A stretch of 64,000 nt of DNA from Epiperipatus broadwayi (GCA_028023455.1 JAQFVV010006453.1:540001-604000), one strand, 5' to 3'; positions 13,727-26,321 are shown, counted from the first letter of the stretch. Notes: generated from the letters alone by a model not told the origin. Translations and numbers: made by a program.

Positions 13727-14499
13727 GTAGGAAAAAACTAATGTGGAAGTTTGGAAGCATTATTAATATGTTTACTCCGTCTCCAATAGATGACGTTAAA
13801 TTAGAATAAATAGGGTGGATTATTCCTCCTCATGCTGACGACAGTAATTTGCTTTCTCTAAACATTTAAAATCATATTACAATATTCAATGACAAAACGT
13901 TTTGTTTAATGCTGCTTTAAAGCACATTTATTAATGCTCACCACTATAACATATTTATGAAAATGTGTGACCGTGTGTGTGGCTGTAAAAGCTTCAAATG
14001 CATTTTTAAAATTTCTCTATCAGTATTAAAGTTATGACTGCAAGACATCCATTAGGGTATTTGGTATTCAAGATGAGTTAGTTTCATAATGAAATTTAAA
14101 AATAGTATTTAGAAACTGTGAACTTACTCAAACAGAAGAAATGAGGTTGAACTTTGATTCCAAGATCTGAATCCATGCCAAGTTTATTTCAGTCTTTTAA
14201 GAAAAAAAAATTACTGACATGTACCATTTCTGTTTGATAATCTTTTGATCAGTGTGACTTAATATTTAAAAAGAATGGGTGAAGAAAAAAAATCATTTTT
14301 TTAGTTTTTAAATTAATACTTGGTTTAATTTATTGAATGAAAACGAATGTTTGCAAAGACAAAAAAAAAAAACAGTTGATAATGCTTTTAGCATTTTTAA
14401 AGCTGTTTAATATGTGAGAAATGTTATTTTCATTATAAAATTATTCAAAATGTGATTAATATTAAATGTTTTTTATTACAGATTATATATGTTTATGAA

Positions 14500-15240
14500 A
14501 AAAAAAAAAGAAATAACTACTTTATATATATATTAAATAACTCAGATTATATGTAACTGAATAGAAAGAGACTAAATCTTCCAATGAGTTATATAAAGTA
14601 AATAAGGGTTCCCCTCTTTTCTTCCAAAACGTAAGCTTGTGATTAAGACTTGTAGAGGTCCCTACTATCGCATTTTACGCGCACATTTTTGAGGTTACAG
14701 CCTTAGTCAATATTATTTACGTAACCAATACCAATGTGCGTTTAAATAAATTTATAATTATAACATAAACTCCTAAAAGACACATAATATAATCTGCCTT
14801 TTAACATTTGTTCTTAAATATGCTTAGTTTATTTATGTAATTTTGAATGGGAAAGTGAATTCAATCTATTGATTATATATATTTATAGAATAAATAATAA
14901 GAATCCCCATTTAAATATTTGGACTATTAAAGCTAAACTTTAGTTTAAATAACCTCTAAACATGAAGTGAAAACTCAGTTTTAATATTTATAAATAATAA
15001 ATAACTCAGATTATATGTAACTGAAGCTTGCAATGAGTTATATAATATAAATAAACTTTTCAAAAACAGATGATACCACCTGTCTCTTATCATTTATTCT
15101 TATGTATACTTAGCTTATTTACATAATTTTAAATGGGGAATTCAATCTATTGATTATATATTTTTAAATATTTAGGGGTTCAAAGTTGAACATTGGTCTA
15201 AACAATCTCTAAGCATGAAATATACTTATAAGATAATGAC
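14500..15240. repeat. Diverged tandem duplication, first copy carrying a family C insertion
   Basis: Copy one (about 14510-14960) and copy two (about 15000-15215) share, in order, CTCAGATTATATGTAACTGA, CAATGAGTTATATAA, a TTATTCTTA-TATGCTTAG block, ATTCAATCTATTGATTATAT and a CTCTAA-CATGAA block. Copy two lacks the roughly 160 bp at 14606-14765, which is family C, so it shows the empty site. The duplication therefore helps to define the limits of that insertion. Confidence 0.65.
14606..14765 (+). mobile_element. Family C short interspersed element
   Basis: This copy contains TAGAGGTCCCTACTATCGCA followed by GAGGTTACAGCCTTAGT and ends AATAAATTTATAATTA. The same ordered blocks occur at 23331-23452 and 39795-39989. 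The last copy shows a 12-bp target duplication, so this is a mobile sequence. It has an AT-rich tail and no obvious tRNA-type promoter or hammerhead core. The family is unrecognised. Confidence 0.7.
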
Positions 15241-15844
15241 TACATAATAACGTTTAAATAAATCAGCCATTAAATCCACCTGTATTATCCATCCAATGAG
15301 CTTTCCTAAAATAATTATTACATAAATTACTTCACCCTTTTTCACTTAGTTCCAGAGACTACTGAAGGGTATTATATGTTTATTACATAAACAAATGTTG
15401 TGTTGAACTATTATAAGACAGTGACATATCTGCTATGCCTAATGGTATATACATCCTATTATTAAAAACAATATCTGCCATCTCCAGTAGCATATACATT
15501 ATGCATTAGCAAAGAATATATTCGCAATGATGAAAGCTATAAACTGGACATAAATTGTTATTTATATCCTCAATATAGAGATAATTTGTAAAAATATTAT
15601 AGAATTGAACGCCTACAAAATACTGTTACATTCAGCTATTACCGGCTTATATCTCTCTATAAAGAATAATATTTGTCATTTCCAATAATATTCACAATCT
15701 TCATTCAAGTAGCTTATAAGAAGCATGAACATGCTACAATTGGCCATATTAATATTTATTTATATAATTAATATTATATAATAAATTTATAAAGATCCCC
15801 AAATATAACCAAATTTCTTTAATCCATAGTCTTTCTTCTTTACA
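15241..15844. other. AT-rich stretch with short repeated phrases
   Basis: No gene is visible. The phrases TATCTGC(T/C)AT near 15427 and 15474, GTATATACAT near 15445 and TTGTCATTTCCAATA near 15674 recur loosely, hinting at an old tandem repeat, but the matches are too short for confidence. Confidence 0.4.
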
Positions 15845-17075
15845 TCACAGCATCAAACATTATTATTTCATTCTATTATCAGCTTGTTTCTGTCTTTTTA
15901 TTTTCTCAATGATATCAATGATAATTGTTTGTTCTTTCATCCAAGGATTTTGTCTTAGATCAATTTTGGCTACTCATAACATACATTAAACAATTCAAAA
16001 CAAAGCAAAACTCTCCATATAGTAGTGCAGCAATCAATGGATGCTTTGTTTTGAATTGTTTAATAACAATTATGTGCTAGTATGAGATTGTGATCATGTG
16101 ATGTTTAGTAGTCATAACATACATACCACATTACTTTATATATTGTGAAATGGTCTGAAGTCTCTGTATTGCTCTCCTGTTAAATACCCAAATCTTTATT
16201 TATAAATATGAACTGGGGTAAAACACATTTATTAAAAACATTTTTAAATACATACACATATTTTTTTAGTATTATTTCTATATAAATGACTCCATCCAAA
16301 TTTAATGTTATGTTTCCATGTGTATTAATAATCTGACCATATCGTTTTAATTGTTAACTTCTTTTAATTCACTATTGTCCATCTTTATTTCCTTTTTCTG
16401 AAAAAATCTGATGAACACTACTTTAGACTTTTTTAGTATTTATCATTAGTCTTACTTTCTTAGTTTATCTGATAGCCTTTAGTTAATTTATAATGCATTA
16501 TTTTTAAAATCAACCACATCTGCAAAAATTTAGATGTCTCAAATAATTTTCTATATATAATCTTTATGTATTTTTATTCTCTTGTATTTCCACTTTAATT
16601 TATGAAATACTTACTGCAAAATTGATATAAATTTTTTTAATGATATGGAATCACAGTGATGTAGACATTTTACTATTGTTAATCTTTAATAGTGTCACCA
16701 TATAATTTAATCATTACTGCTATGTTTTGATGAATATCCTTCTGAGTATTACAGTACCCCAGTTCTACATCCTGATAATACATAGCTTTAATCACCATGA
16801 AAGTGTTTATAGAATGGAATATATTTTCATACTCTGTAAATATAAAGTATAATAGCAATTCCTATTTATTGGTTCTTTCTATGATTTTTATCAAAAATTG
16901 GATGTGATCATCTATGCTAAAATCATTTTAAGTCCAATTGGTTCTTTTGATTGGTTTGAGTCCAAAGTTCACTGTAAATGAATTATAATTCTCTTGGTAA
17001 AGATTTTGTAAAAAAATGATACTGATGGAATTTCTAATATATTATTTATCACCTTTTTAAATTATCAATGCTATA
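15845..17075 (-). pseudogene. RTE-type LINE reverse transcriptase fragment, decayed
   Basis: On the minus strand this matches, block by block, the well-preserved RTE copy at 37686-38862: GGTCTGAAGTCTCTGTATTG near 16155, the ATTAATAATCTGACCA block near 16325, GATGAACACTACTTTAGAC near 16410 and TTTGAGTCCAAAGTTCACTG near 16955. It covers the C-terminal region and most of the reverse transcriptase palm, running from the 3' side at low coordinates to the finger region at 17070. It has many substitutions, small indels and stops and is certainly dead. A family A fragment inserted into it at 15987-16111, so the RTE copy is older than that insertion. A family B dimer abuts its 5' side. Confidence 0.8.
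15974..16124. mobile_element. Truncated family A insertion with 13-bp TSD
   Basis: The insertion 15987-16111 is flanked by perfect copies of TCATAACATACAT (15974-15986 and 16112-16124) and interrupts the RTE fragment. It carries only the element end with CAAAACTCTCCATATAGTAG and, after a switch of strand, the inverted end with TGATCATGTGATGTTTAGTAG. Its arms AAACAATTCAAAACAAAG and CTTTGTTTTGAATTGTTT are complementary. The hammerhead is deleted. Confidence 0.85.
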
Positions 17076-17173
17076 ATTGCATATCGTTGTCTGAAAATTT
17101 TAGATTTTCTACTTAATAGTTATCCATTAGATAAAGTGCTGGGCTTGTCATAGTATTTTTAATCTAATGCTTG

Positions 17174-17234
17174 GATATCCTGGCACCTCACTGATGAAGC
17201 CAAAAGCAGAAACTGATCTGGAGTTGAGGATATT
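17174..17234 (+). ncRNA. Type I hammerhead ribozyme, family B copy 1
   Basis: The core CTGATGA is at 17191-17197 and GAAAC at 17209-17213; the triplet reads ATC, permitted by the NUH rule, with cleavage after 17218. The outer stem I is GATATCC/GGATATT and the inner CCTCA/TGGAG with one mismatch. Stem II (AGCC...GCA) has only two firm pairs and an A-A at the first position, so it is weak. Compared with family A the stem I bases differ but pairing is kept. Confidence 0.7.
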
Positions 17235-17554
17235 CTGCAAAGCTTGTTAAGAGCTTATTTTGCGAGCTCTATATATAACATTTGTAAATACAAGCTTGTT
17301 TAAATTAGGTCATGTGATATCTGACTTGATTTATTTGTAATTTTATTTTTTTTCTATTAAGGATTTGGTGATTTTATATTGCTAAAGCTATTAATATATG
17401 GTGTATTTGAACTTAGTTCAGCCCCATATGACTATTTAAGTTCGATAGCTGGATTAGAAGACATATGGTTGTCTGAAAATTTCAGATTTTCTACTTAATA
17501 GTTATCCATTAGATCAAGTGCTGAGCTTGTTCTGGTATATTTAATCTAATGCTT

Positions 17555-17617
17555 GAATATCCTGGCACCTTACTGACAAAGCCAGTAGCAGAAACTGGTC
17601 TGGGGTTGAGGATATTC
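17555..17617 (+). ncRNA. Hammerhead ribozyme, family B copy 2 (core mutated)
   Basis: The outer stem I is a perfect 8-bp GAATATCC/GGATATTC and the inner is CCTTA/TGGGG with G-U pairs. GAAAC (17591-17595) and the GTC triplet (ending 17600) are intact, but the core reads CTGACAA instead of CTGANGA, replacing the conserved G8, so cleavage is probably lost. The fold supports family B as a hammerhead family. Confidence 0.7.
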
Positions 17618-17720
17618 TGCAAAGCTTGTTAAGAGCTTATTTGCAAGCTCTTTATAAAACATTTGTAATACAAGCTTGTTTAAATTATGTCATGTGAAAT
17701 CTGACTTTATTTATTTGTAA

Positions 17721-20700
17721 TTATAATTGCATTCCTACAATCACCTGGATATCTTTATTATTTAGACATTTGGTATATAGTTCTGCCAATTTATTTACCT
17801 AGTTTTTTCTTTTTTAAATATAACAATACTCCCATTGGTTCATATACTTGAGTTCATATTCAAAAGATGTAATAATTATAGGTTACTTTATTTTATTGTT
17901 TATTTGATTAATATATATACATATAATAACATAAATATATTACAGTAAATGGGTTTGAACCTGGAATCAAAGATATACAATGATATATTAAATATATGTT
18001 GTAAATCCTGACTCAGAAATTTTGTCCTTCAAAAAGTATTTTATTTATTTTTCAGTTTCAAAAAAATTAAAATAAAACACTTGCATCAAACTTTTTAACT
18101 AGAAAGTTTACTTTTGGCAAACTTATTAACTTCTGATCATCATCATTTACAAATTATTTTCCCCATTCCTGCATGTCCCCCAGTGGATTACGATTTCTCA
18201 TGATTATGGATATTATTACCATATTGAAAATTAAGTGTCATGATTGAACTAAATTAGAGAAGCAAACACAAACTAAATGAATTAATAAAAAAAACCTTAC
18301 AATTAATTAACACAGAATATACAAAACTGTTGCATATATACTCACAACTACTAGCATGTAAACAAAATATTAAATAATAATATAATAATAATAACAACAA
18401 CAACAATAATAAAAGATATTTTAAATTTAAATTCAAAGCTTTGTAATATCTATAATGATAATATCTTGCCACATAAAATATTTATACAGTTTCAAACCAT
18501 GGTTTTATGTAGATATATATTTTAAAATATATTTATAGTTGTCTTCATTAATTTTTTCAAAGATGATAGTTTGCCTTGGGAACTGATGATGTTAGAGAGA
18601 AACTCCATTTATAGTGATGACATAAAATAGGATATAGTATCAGTAACTCTGGGGAAAGTTTTACATATTTGTCCATTTATTCTTTCAAGATATTATTAAA
18701 TGAGGCAATGGCAGATGTTGGAAAACTTCAGCATTACTTTCTGGATCCGATTTCATTTTCTGGGTCTTTGGCTAGTGTGGATTTTTTGTAATTTAGACAC
18801 ACATTGTAAATGGTCTTCTAGATAAAATCATTATACTGGCTGTTGTAACTGGAATATTAAAAAATACTTTAAAAACACTCAGCAAAATATGGCTATATTG
18901 AGTTATGGTGGAAAAGTTTAAACCAGCGGTTTTTCTTATCCAGCATTGGACCATTGCTTCTTATGTTTAGGCTTCAAATAAACCAAAATAGACTATATTG
19001 TCTGAACTGGACTAGAATAGAATGTCATAGTTGCACGTTTTAGGACCTATCTATATCTATTTGATGTTGTTCAATAACTTTTTTATATAACGGGATATGT
19101 AACCAGCTAATTATAAGATGTTACTTGTTTTCATACAACATGTTTTTTGAAAAACATGCAAATGAAACAATTTCACAGTTATTTTAAAATTACATCCTGA
19201 TTTGATACATAAATAAACGATAGAAAAAAAGATTTTTTTTTTTTTTTTAATTTACATTAGTTAGCAGATAGAAAAAAAAATGTTGCCAACATTTAAATTT
19301 TAAATATCTTTTAAAATATTATCAATTCCAAAACTTGGGTATCATTTTTAGATTTACCATTACATTTACCTTAGGAAGTGACAGGTTGTTTAATTAAAAT
19401 CCATTCAGAAAAAAGTAAATGAGAAAACAAACAAAATGCTTTAGATTTTTAGAAACCATGAATACCATATTATTTTTCTTTCTTCCTTTACATTGTAATT
19501 TATTATTTTATAGTTATTCACTCATTACAAAGTATCTTTTACAAAATATGACCAAATGCATAAACTAATTTTTTTTTTCAATTTTTTTAAGACAGTTTAC
19601 TCAAGTTGCATGTATATATGTGTACATACACAAAAGTATTTTAAACATGTATTACTCACCTTTGATACGAGAATTTTTTTTTCTTCATACAGCTTTGTAA
19701 TATAATCACATTTGAGTTGCTCTCAGATTTATAATAGTCACAATATATATATATATATCAAAATATCTACTGCATATCACTAGATAAGCATATTTATTAC
19801 AATAAATAGCAAACTTTAATAATTATCAGCCATGCTTTAGTATTACAAAGAACAACTATAAATAAATAGTAAAAAACTACTTTCTTTTAATTTATCTAAT
19901 ATTATATGTTTAGTATAACGGTGATGATACGGAAGCAATTATTTAGAAAAATGTAAAAAGATAAAGTTACATAGTTTAGCTAAGAGACAAAAAAAGCATG
20001 AATATTGAAATGAAAAAATCATGAAATAAATAAAAATATAAAATATAATGGAAGATTGAATTTATATATGCAATAAACGCTTTGGTGCACTATCAAAGTA
20101 GTAAAAATATATGTTAACAACAATATAACTAATCAATTTTGGAGTGGAAAATAAGATAATTGATTGTATTTATAAAATGAATGTTGTTAACGGAAAGAGA
20201 GGAACAATGACTTGATGTCACTATTGCTAATTTTAAATTATAATGAAAATTGTAATATTTACATATGTATAATATTGAAACATGTATATGTGTCTATGAA
20301 AATTTATTTACATATACGAAGTTATAAAAATTGTAAGACGACTACGTCAGCTAATTCATAACTCTGGGAGTTATATGAATAAGTTTGAGCGTTTAAATCA
20401 AATTATGTCTCAGCAAAAAAGTTGAATGGAAATGATTAAAATATAATAGGATAATAATGGTGAAGTTTAATACCGGTATTTATTTAGAAAAATGAAGGAT
20501 AGAAGTTACATTACATTTGAATTGGGGGGAAATGCAGTTTATTGGCAATTAATTATGATTGAAAATAATATATAGATAAAAATTGGTCACTATGAAATAA
20601 ATTTTTCTTTGAAAACTAAAAATGTTGCTTTTATTTATTTTTTAATAATTAATCTATATAATGATCGATAGTTTTGGAATTTAAGCTTCAATCGTAAGTT

Positions 20701-22321
20701 TAAATGTTGATTTTTTAATTAAATATTAATTTGACTTTATCTCTTTTTAGTCATGTCTAACATCATTTTTAGATACATTTAAAACTTTCATTCTAACATA
20801 CATTCTTGAAACTTAAGAACGAAGCCGTATGAAAATAGTAAATGATATCCCCTACCCCAAGGTGAATTTAATGCTGACCAAAGTCTAGATCACAATCACT
20901 TAAATGTGTCTTCATCATTTGCGAGTATTAATCAATAATAAATTATTCTAATTTCATCTACAATTGTTAAAATTCATGCTCTCACATCTTTAGCATTAAA
21001 AACAAAAGATTATTATTAACTGTTATCAAACTGACTCTGGTTGCTGACCCAAAGTGAATCACATTTATAAAATCTTTAGCCTAACCTATAGAGATTTGTT
21101 AAGATCACTTTTTAACTTGCATACGGAAATTATATAATAAATTATATTATCATTGTTGAAGTGTCTGATGACAACCCATCATATGTCTATATTGATAACA
21201 GTAATTAGATTTTAAGAATGTTAACAAAACAATCAGGGGAAAGTAAAATAATCAAAATAGAAAAAGGAATATACTTTTTATGAAGACGTTAGAATAAAAC
21301 AAGAATAATTGATTACTATATTGTCTGAGAGTCATATGAAGTAAAAACATTGGAATGTAACAGAACTGGACTTGTGGACCTTGAGTTAGAGAATCTATCA
21401 TTCCACTATACACCAAACAACACACAAGTTATCAGAGATATGATGAACCTTGGTACAAAGTTCAATACACAAGGTCATGTATAAGAATAAGGAGGGGATA
21501 CCTCTAGAAAAAATATCTTAGGTTTGCTAAACCTGTAGTCATAGTTTCAACACACAAAGTTTAAAAAAAAAAAACTTATCAGGCAATACATCCAAAACCA
21601 GCAGATAATTAATAGGCATAAACATCTTTAATAATTGAACTATTGGTCTATGTGGATAAATATAGTGGGGAAAATGGCAGACTCTAGATTTGAAGGTCCA
21701 TGGTCATGGCACCACTTTATTTTTTTTCCAATGCTTGAACTTTTTAAGAACTCCAAACTAATAATCTACTCAATTATTATTTTTAATTAAAACTATTAAA
21801 AATATTTTTTTGCAGTATAAAAGCAATACATGATCTCGGTGTTCATAGAAGTATATTATTTTCTTCATTAGTGGTGAAAACTAGATTACTTTTTTAATCA
21901 GAGCCTTAACACTTAATTTACTACATAATTCAGATTATTTTAAGACATTTATTCTGCATCTAATGAATGATAGACACCCATTTATCAATGTTACAAAACA
22001 TGTCTGATTGGGTCGGAAAGTTGGCTTTAATTATCTGAAAAAATAACCCAAAGTATGCTTGTGATCTTAAAAAAAAAATTCATGATTCATCTCGTTGGAT
22101 TTAAACAAAGGTTATAACAAAAGCACTAAGCATTCTGTCAAAGATAAGCCATGAGAATGCTGGTCTGTTTATCATATTTAGAAAAGAGAGTGAGGATATT
22201 ATTTAATAAAAGATGCAGTTTTGAAATAATTTTTTATTTTAAAAGTTTTAGATAAACTTTGATTTGGAAAGAAATAAAATGCCCATTTAAGTACTCAGTT
22301 TGCTCTCATGCTAAAATGATT
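17721..22321. other. Long AT-rich stretch, no gene recognised
   Basis: No coding, RNA or known repeat family was identified. Simple sequence is scattered: a TAATAATAACAACAACAA patch at 18378-18412, poly-T and poly-A runs near 19230, 19270 and 19570, and an (AT)n run at 19744-19759. A CTGATGA followed by GAAAC near 18587 has no supporting stems. I see nothing else in it. Confidence 0.5.
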
Positions 22322-22938
22322 TTAGTTTCTAGTTTTTGGCTTTCATCAATGAGAAGCCTTGGATCTGAGATATCTGCACCTAGATCTTACAATATAATGC
22401 AACTCTCCAGCAGCTATCTTTTACCTAACTATGAAGCTTTGAATCCAAAATGAAAACAGAATAATGTTTTTAAGCTAAGCTCATTAGCTTATATAGTCTT
22501 ATAGATCTGAACTCATTTCAGCATTCATACTTTTTGGTGTCTTTGGTTCTTTAATAATCACAGTCACCATAATCCTATTGGGCAGAATTGGTATTAAACC
22601 AGCAAACATCATGTGATCACCATTCTTTATGCTTACACAAGCTGTTTACACACAGGCAAAACTCCACATTGTGTTTTTATTTTGGACTCAAAGCTTTATA
22701 GTTAGCTAAAATCATAAAAGCTGGTTGCTGTAGGGTTGCAATAGATCCTAAGATCAAGGTGCAGTGCTCTCAGATCCAAAGCTCATCACTGATGAAAGCC
22801 AAAAGTTAAAAACTAGTCTGAGAATATGGAATGAGTAGGCATTAATAGGGATTTTATGCACAAACCTTCCTGCATCCATTGATTACTTTGGCTTGCACTG
22901 AGTGGTGCTATTATATGGAGAGTTTTGCCTGTGTGTAA
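22322..22938. mobile_element. Family A inverted pair with eroded hammerheads
   Basis: A left segment in one orientation runs from the ribozyme (near 22330-22372) through GCAACTCTCCAGCAG to CAAAACTCCACAT (near 22670). It then flips and repeats in the other orientation through GGTTGCTGTAGGGTTGC, a second ribozyme remnant (22774-22832) and GAGTTTTGCCTGTGTG. The arms pair over most of their length, and the arrangement copies the tandem-plus-inverted plan of the 5.1-kb insertion. The second ribozyme keeps CTGATGA and CTAGTC but has AAAAAC for GAAAC, and the first has lost most of stem II. I found no clear target duplication. Confidence 0.75.
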
Positions 22939-23220
22939 AATCCATTTAACATTATTTTAGCTTTTTAACACTTATCTTCAATCCTATTTTCTTACTTTCA
23001 TAAACATAACCTGAAATTTAAAAAAAATGTTTTGAAGTTCTAAACAAGTTTAAAGATTTTCTTCAAATAGCTGGGACATAGTAACCTATTTAGACATCGA
23101 ACATTATTTAGCAGATGATAATTAGAAAATAAAACAAAGTTCTAAGAACTATAGTTATTCTTTATCCATAGTTGATAAGTTTGGTGAGTCTCTTTTTTCT
23201 TTATTTATTTTTATATGAAA

Positions 23221-23320
23221 AACGGTTGATAAAGCGTTCGACCTGGAATTGGGAGGTCCTAGGATAGATTTTGGTCCTCGAACTTCTTATGAACGTCCTA
23301 ACAAATAAACCATTAGTCTT
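23221..23320 (+). mobile_element. tRNA-derived SINE
   Basis: The head reads GGTTGATAAAGCGTTCGACC and continues CTGGAATTGGGAGGTCC, resembling a tRNA D-arm and anticodon arm. A degraded B-box position (GGATAGATTTTGG) follows, then a body CTCGAACTTCTTATGAACG and the tail AATAAACCATTA. The same body and tail occur at 46020-46075, 57865-57912 and, inverted, at 59638-59765, so this is an interspersed family. It runs directly into a family C fragment. Confidence 0.65.
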
Positions 23321-23330
23321 CTTTTTTTTA

Positions 23331-23452
23331 AGTTGATTTTGTGGTTATGACCTGTAGAGATCCCTACTATCGCATCACATCACATCACATCAGCATATTC
23401 TTGAGGTTATAGCCTTAGTAAATATTACCTACATATATATAATAACTAATGA
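23331..23452 (+). mobile_element. Family C fragment
   Basis: The blocks TGTAGAGATCCCTACTATCG and TTGAGGTTATAGCCTTAGT match the copies at 14.6 and 39.8 kb. A short CATCA tandem (about 23374-23391) has expanded between them. The end of the family is lost. Confidence 0.65.
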
Positions 23453-26175
23453 CTTTCTTGAACTTAAATTACATTATTTTAAATAGATAAATGAGGATTT
23501 TTTACTTCTTAATTTCTATATTGAATTAATAACTTCTTTTTTTTTTCAATTTTTTGATAAAATATTTTCTGAACAATTCAATACAAAAAAATAGCAGCCG
23601 TAAAAGTTAACATTTAAAATTAGATAAGATTATTTTTGAAATGCATCATTTGGGAATTTTAACAGGATTTTTAGAAAAGCAATTGAAGTTTGTTTCGACT
23701 TATTAAGAAAGCTAGTGAATAAATACGAACGGCAGTAATACGCACGCGCGAGAACACACAATTTTTCTTATTAACATTGAAAATCTTACTTGTTGATATT
23801 ATTAAAAATATTTTTTTTATAGAAACTGAAAAACATAAAATTATTTAGTATTTACAAAATCTTTCAAACATTATTTGGCCAATAAAAGAAAACAATGAGT
23901 ACTTTGGGAAAACCAATCATATATTTTGCTGTTTTACTGAATAATTTATTATTCAGCAATAATTAGCAGTCAAAATTATTATTTTGATAAACTAACGAAT
24001 AAATAATAATGAATGATTTATTTCTCGAGTCATCGTAAGAAGTTCGAGTATTGGACTTGTCAGATTGGAGGCACAATGTATAGACGGTAAGCTCCAGAGT
24101 CTGCCAAGCTATCACCGCGCTGAACCGCAACTGAAAAGTCTACTAGATAAAATGAAATAACAATAATGATAATGGTATTGGTAGCATATAATACGTCTTA
24201 ATATGCCTCTTCTGAAATAACTATTGCAACTTTTCTTTCTTTATACGTATATACTGTAATTGTAATAATTTTGTAAAACTTATGTTATAAATCTAAACAT
24301 GGAACAACTTAACATTTTCGGGTTTGCTTATTTCATAAATAGATTTATATATATTAAGCCGTAAATGTATTAGCTGCGATGATGTGATTTGTACAAACTC
24401 AATTTTACAATAGGATGGTTGATTATGAAGAATATGTTTTATATAATGTTCTAAGTGTCTATGAAAATATTATTTTGTAATAACGATACATATTAATTCC
24501 AAGCTCTTAGGGATTTGTGAATTTTTCTATTTTAAAAATATTTTTTTTATCTCTCATTGTAATCCCAAATGCTGCTAAAAATAGGTAAAAAAAAATCAGG
24601 GTGTAAGTTTATTCTATTAATAATGAATGATACAAAACAGTGCAAACGATTTGTTGTTAAAAGGTTAAAGGTCACTTTTGAAATTTTTGTTAGATAAAAG
24701 TTTTTAAAATGTATTCACATTAATGATATATAAAATCTAGTAGAAATAGGTAAATTGACCGTATTTTGTTTACTAACGTTAGTAAAACTTTCCCATGTGT
24801 GACGTAGCTTGTTAGTAAGAATCATAGACTCATGAGCATTGAGTTTTTGAACTGATCCAACTAAGAAAAAAAATATTCTCAGATTGATCAACGAATACAA
24901 TTATGGTGTTCAGCTTTTATTTTGACACTCGAATATCATTTATCTGATTGAGCACTTAATAACACATGTTGTTTACTTTGAATAGACTTTTGGAATCTTT
25001 AAAACTTTCCTTATCACAATACTACTTATTAGACTGATTAACTTTCTTGAAAGTATAAGATTTCTGCAATTGTTTTTCATATCTCTAATTATATATTTTT
25101 TTTACATCAAGAAGTTTTAATTATTCTTATGGCAGCGTTATTTTAACCACACGATTGCTGCTACTAAGGAGTGAAAGCCATGCCATATTACATATTTATA
25201 ACCATTCTCTTCAAAATTTTGACTAATTTGAAACTTTGATGACTTTGGAGATACTAATAGTGATGCTACCTTTTTCCAATTAAGATTGAATGTTGTTTCT
25301 ATAAGCCATAGGTGAGCTAATTGAAGCAGAGATCATGTAGTCTGTTTGCGGCTCAAGTTTCAAACAGCCTGAACTCCAACCCCATGTTAGTGAAGGTAAC
25401 ATATAGATATACTAAGCATTATATCTTAATGCTCTTAAAAATAATATAACATGAATAAATTTCATATTGGTGGTGAACAAGCATTTGTGAGTAGTTGATC
25501 TTATTTTCTATTTCATCAATCAATATAAAATCAACTGAGCTATTTCACTAGTTGTTATATTTTTAATTTTCAAACAATATTTTCTTTAGTCCAAAACAAT
25601 ACTGATATTTTTTATAGTCAAATGTTTTATTTTTTTAGTAATAGTTCTCATTTTTAAACATTACATTTGGTATAAAGCCTTCTTCTCATCAAATTTTATA
25701 GAAACGTTTATGCTTAAAATGTTGCCATATTTACATTATTATCTGCTTGAGAAAAATTAAATGTACTAAATTAAGATTTAACTTATGCATGCATAGAAAT
25801 GCAGATTTTCATACAATGCATGGTACTAAAATTGTGTTAATCTTTTCTTCATTCTCTTGCAGCTAACTGTAGCACTAATTTGCCAGTTTCGTGGTCATTT
25901 GATAGCCAAAATTAAAATTCTATATATTATATAAATTTAAAGGTACTCATCAACTAGCTGATGCACACCGCTTGATGGTGTTGTTGCTAGACAAAAATGA
26001 TTCAATATAACAGTTCCTAGCGTAATTTTTTCTTTAAGATTCAATATAACATTTTCTAGCATAGTTTTTTTTCTTTTTTGACTTTTGAACAAGCCTTTTT
26101 GATTTTAGTCATTTGAAGAAATTTTTTCAATGTGGTCATTTATTTAAGTAACCTTTTCTATTTCAGTCATTGACA
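23453..26175. other. AT-rich stretch, no gene recognised
   Basis: No gene or repeat family was identified. A compositional oddity is a patch of higher G+C at about 24045-24140 (GGAGGCACAATG, CTATCACCGCGCTGAACCGC). It does not fold into a tRNA by eye and matches nothing else here. Near 25940 and 26010 the phrase GATTCAATATAACA repeats. Confidence 0.45.
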
Positions 26176-26316
26176 TACTAAATATTGGCAATCTGTTTTT
26201 AAATTTTTCTTTTAAACTAAATATTGGCCATGATATGTTTTTAATTTTGATTTTTTAACTAAATATTGGTTGCAGTCTGTTTTTAAATTTTGTTTTTAAA
26301 CTAAATATTGGCCATG
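26176..26316. repeat. Short tandem repeat, unit ~40 bp
   Basis: The phrase ACTAAATATTGG occurs four times at about 26177, 26216, 26258 and 26300. The intervening text alternates between a CAATCTG/TGCAGTCTG form and a CATGATATG form, so the real period may be about 83 bp. It lies just upstream of an RTE tail. Confidence 0.85.
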
Positions 26317-26321
26317 ATATG

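Larger units (their letters stand above)
17083..17720 (+). mobile_element. Family B hammerhead retrozyme-like tandem dimer (382-bp unit)
   Basis: Two head-to-tail copies of one non-coding unit. Copy one runs from about 17085 and copy two from about 17467. Both hold TTGTCTGAAAATTT, TATCCATTAGAT, the hammerhead, CTGCAAAGCTTGTTAAGAGC and AATACAAGCTTGTTTAAATTA in the same order. The cleavage points (17218 and 17600) are 382 bp apart, so a transcript would release a 382-nt monomer suited to circularisation. No coding frame is present. The block GTTCAGCCCCATATGACTAT at 17415 also occurs in family A (near 5957 with one change), so the two families share ancestry outside the ribozyme. Confidence 0.85.

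Noticed and set aside
18587-18612. CTGATGA followed by GAAAC, a possible hammerhead
   Set aside because: The bases between cannot form stem II, and no stem I or cleavage triplet is in place; it looks like a chance match.
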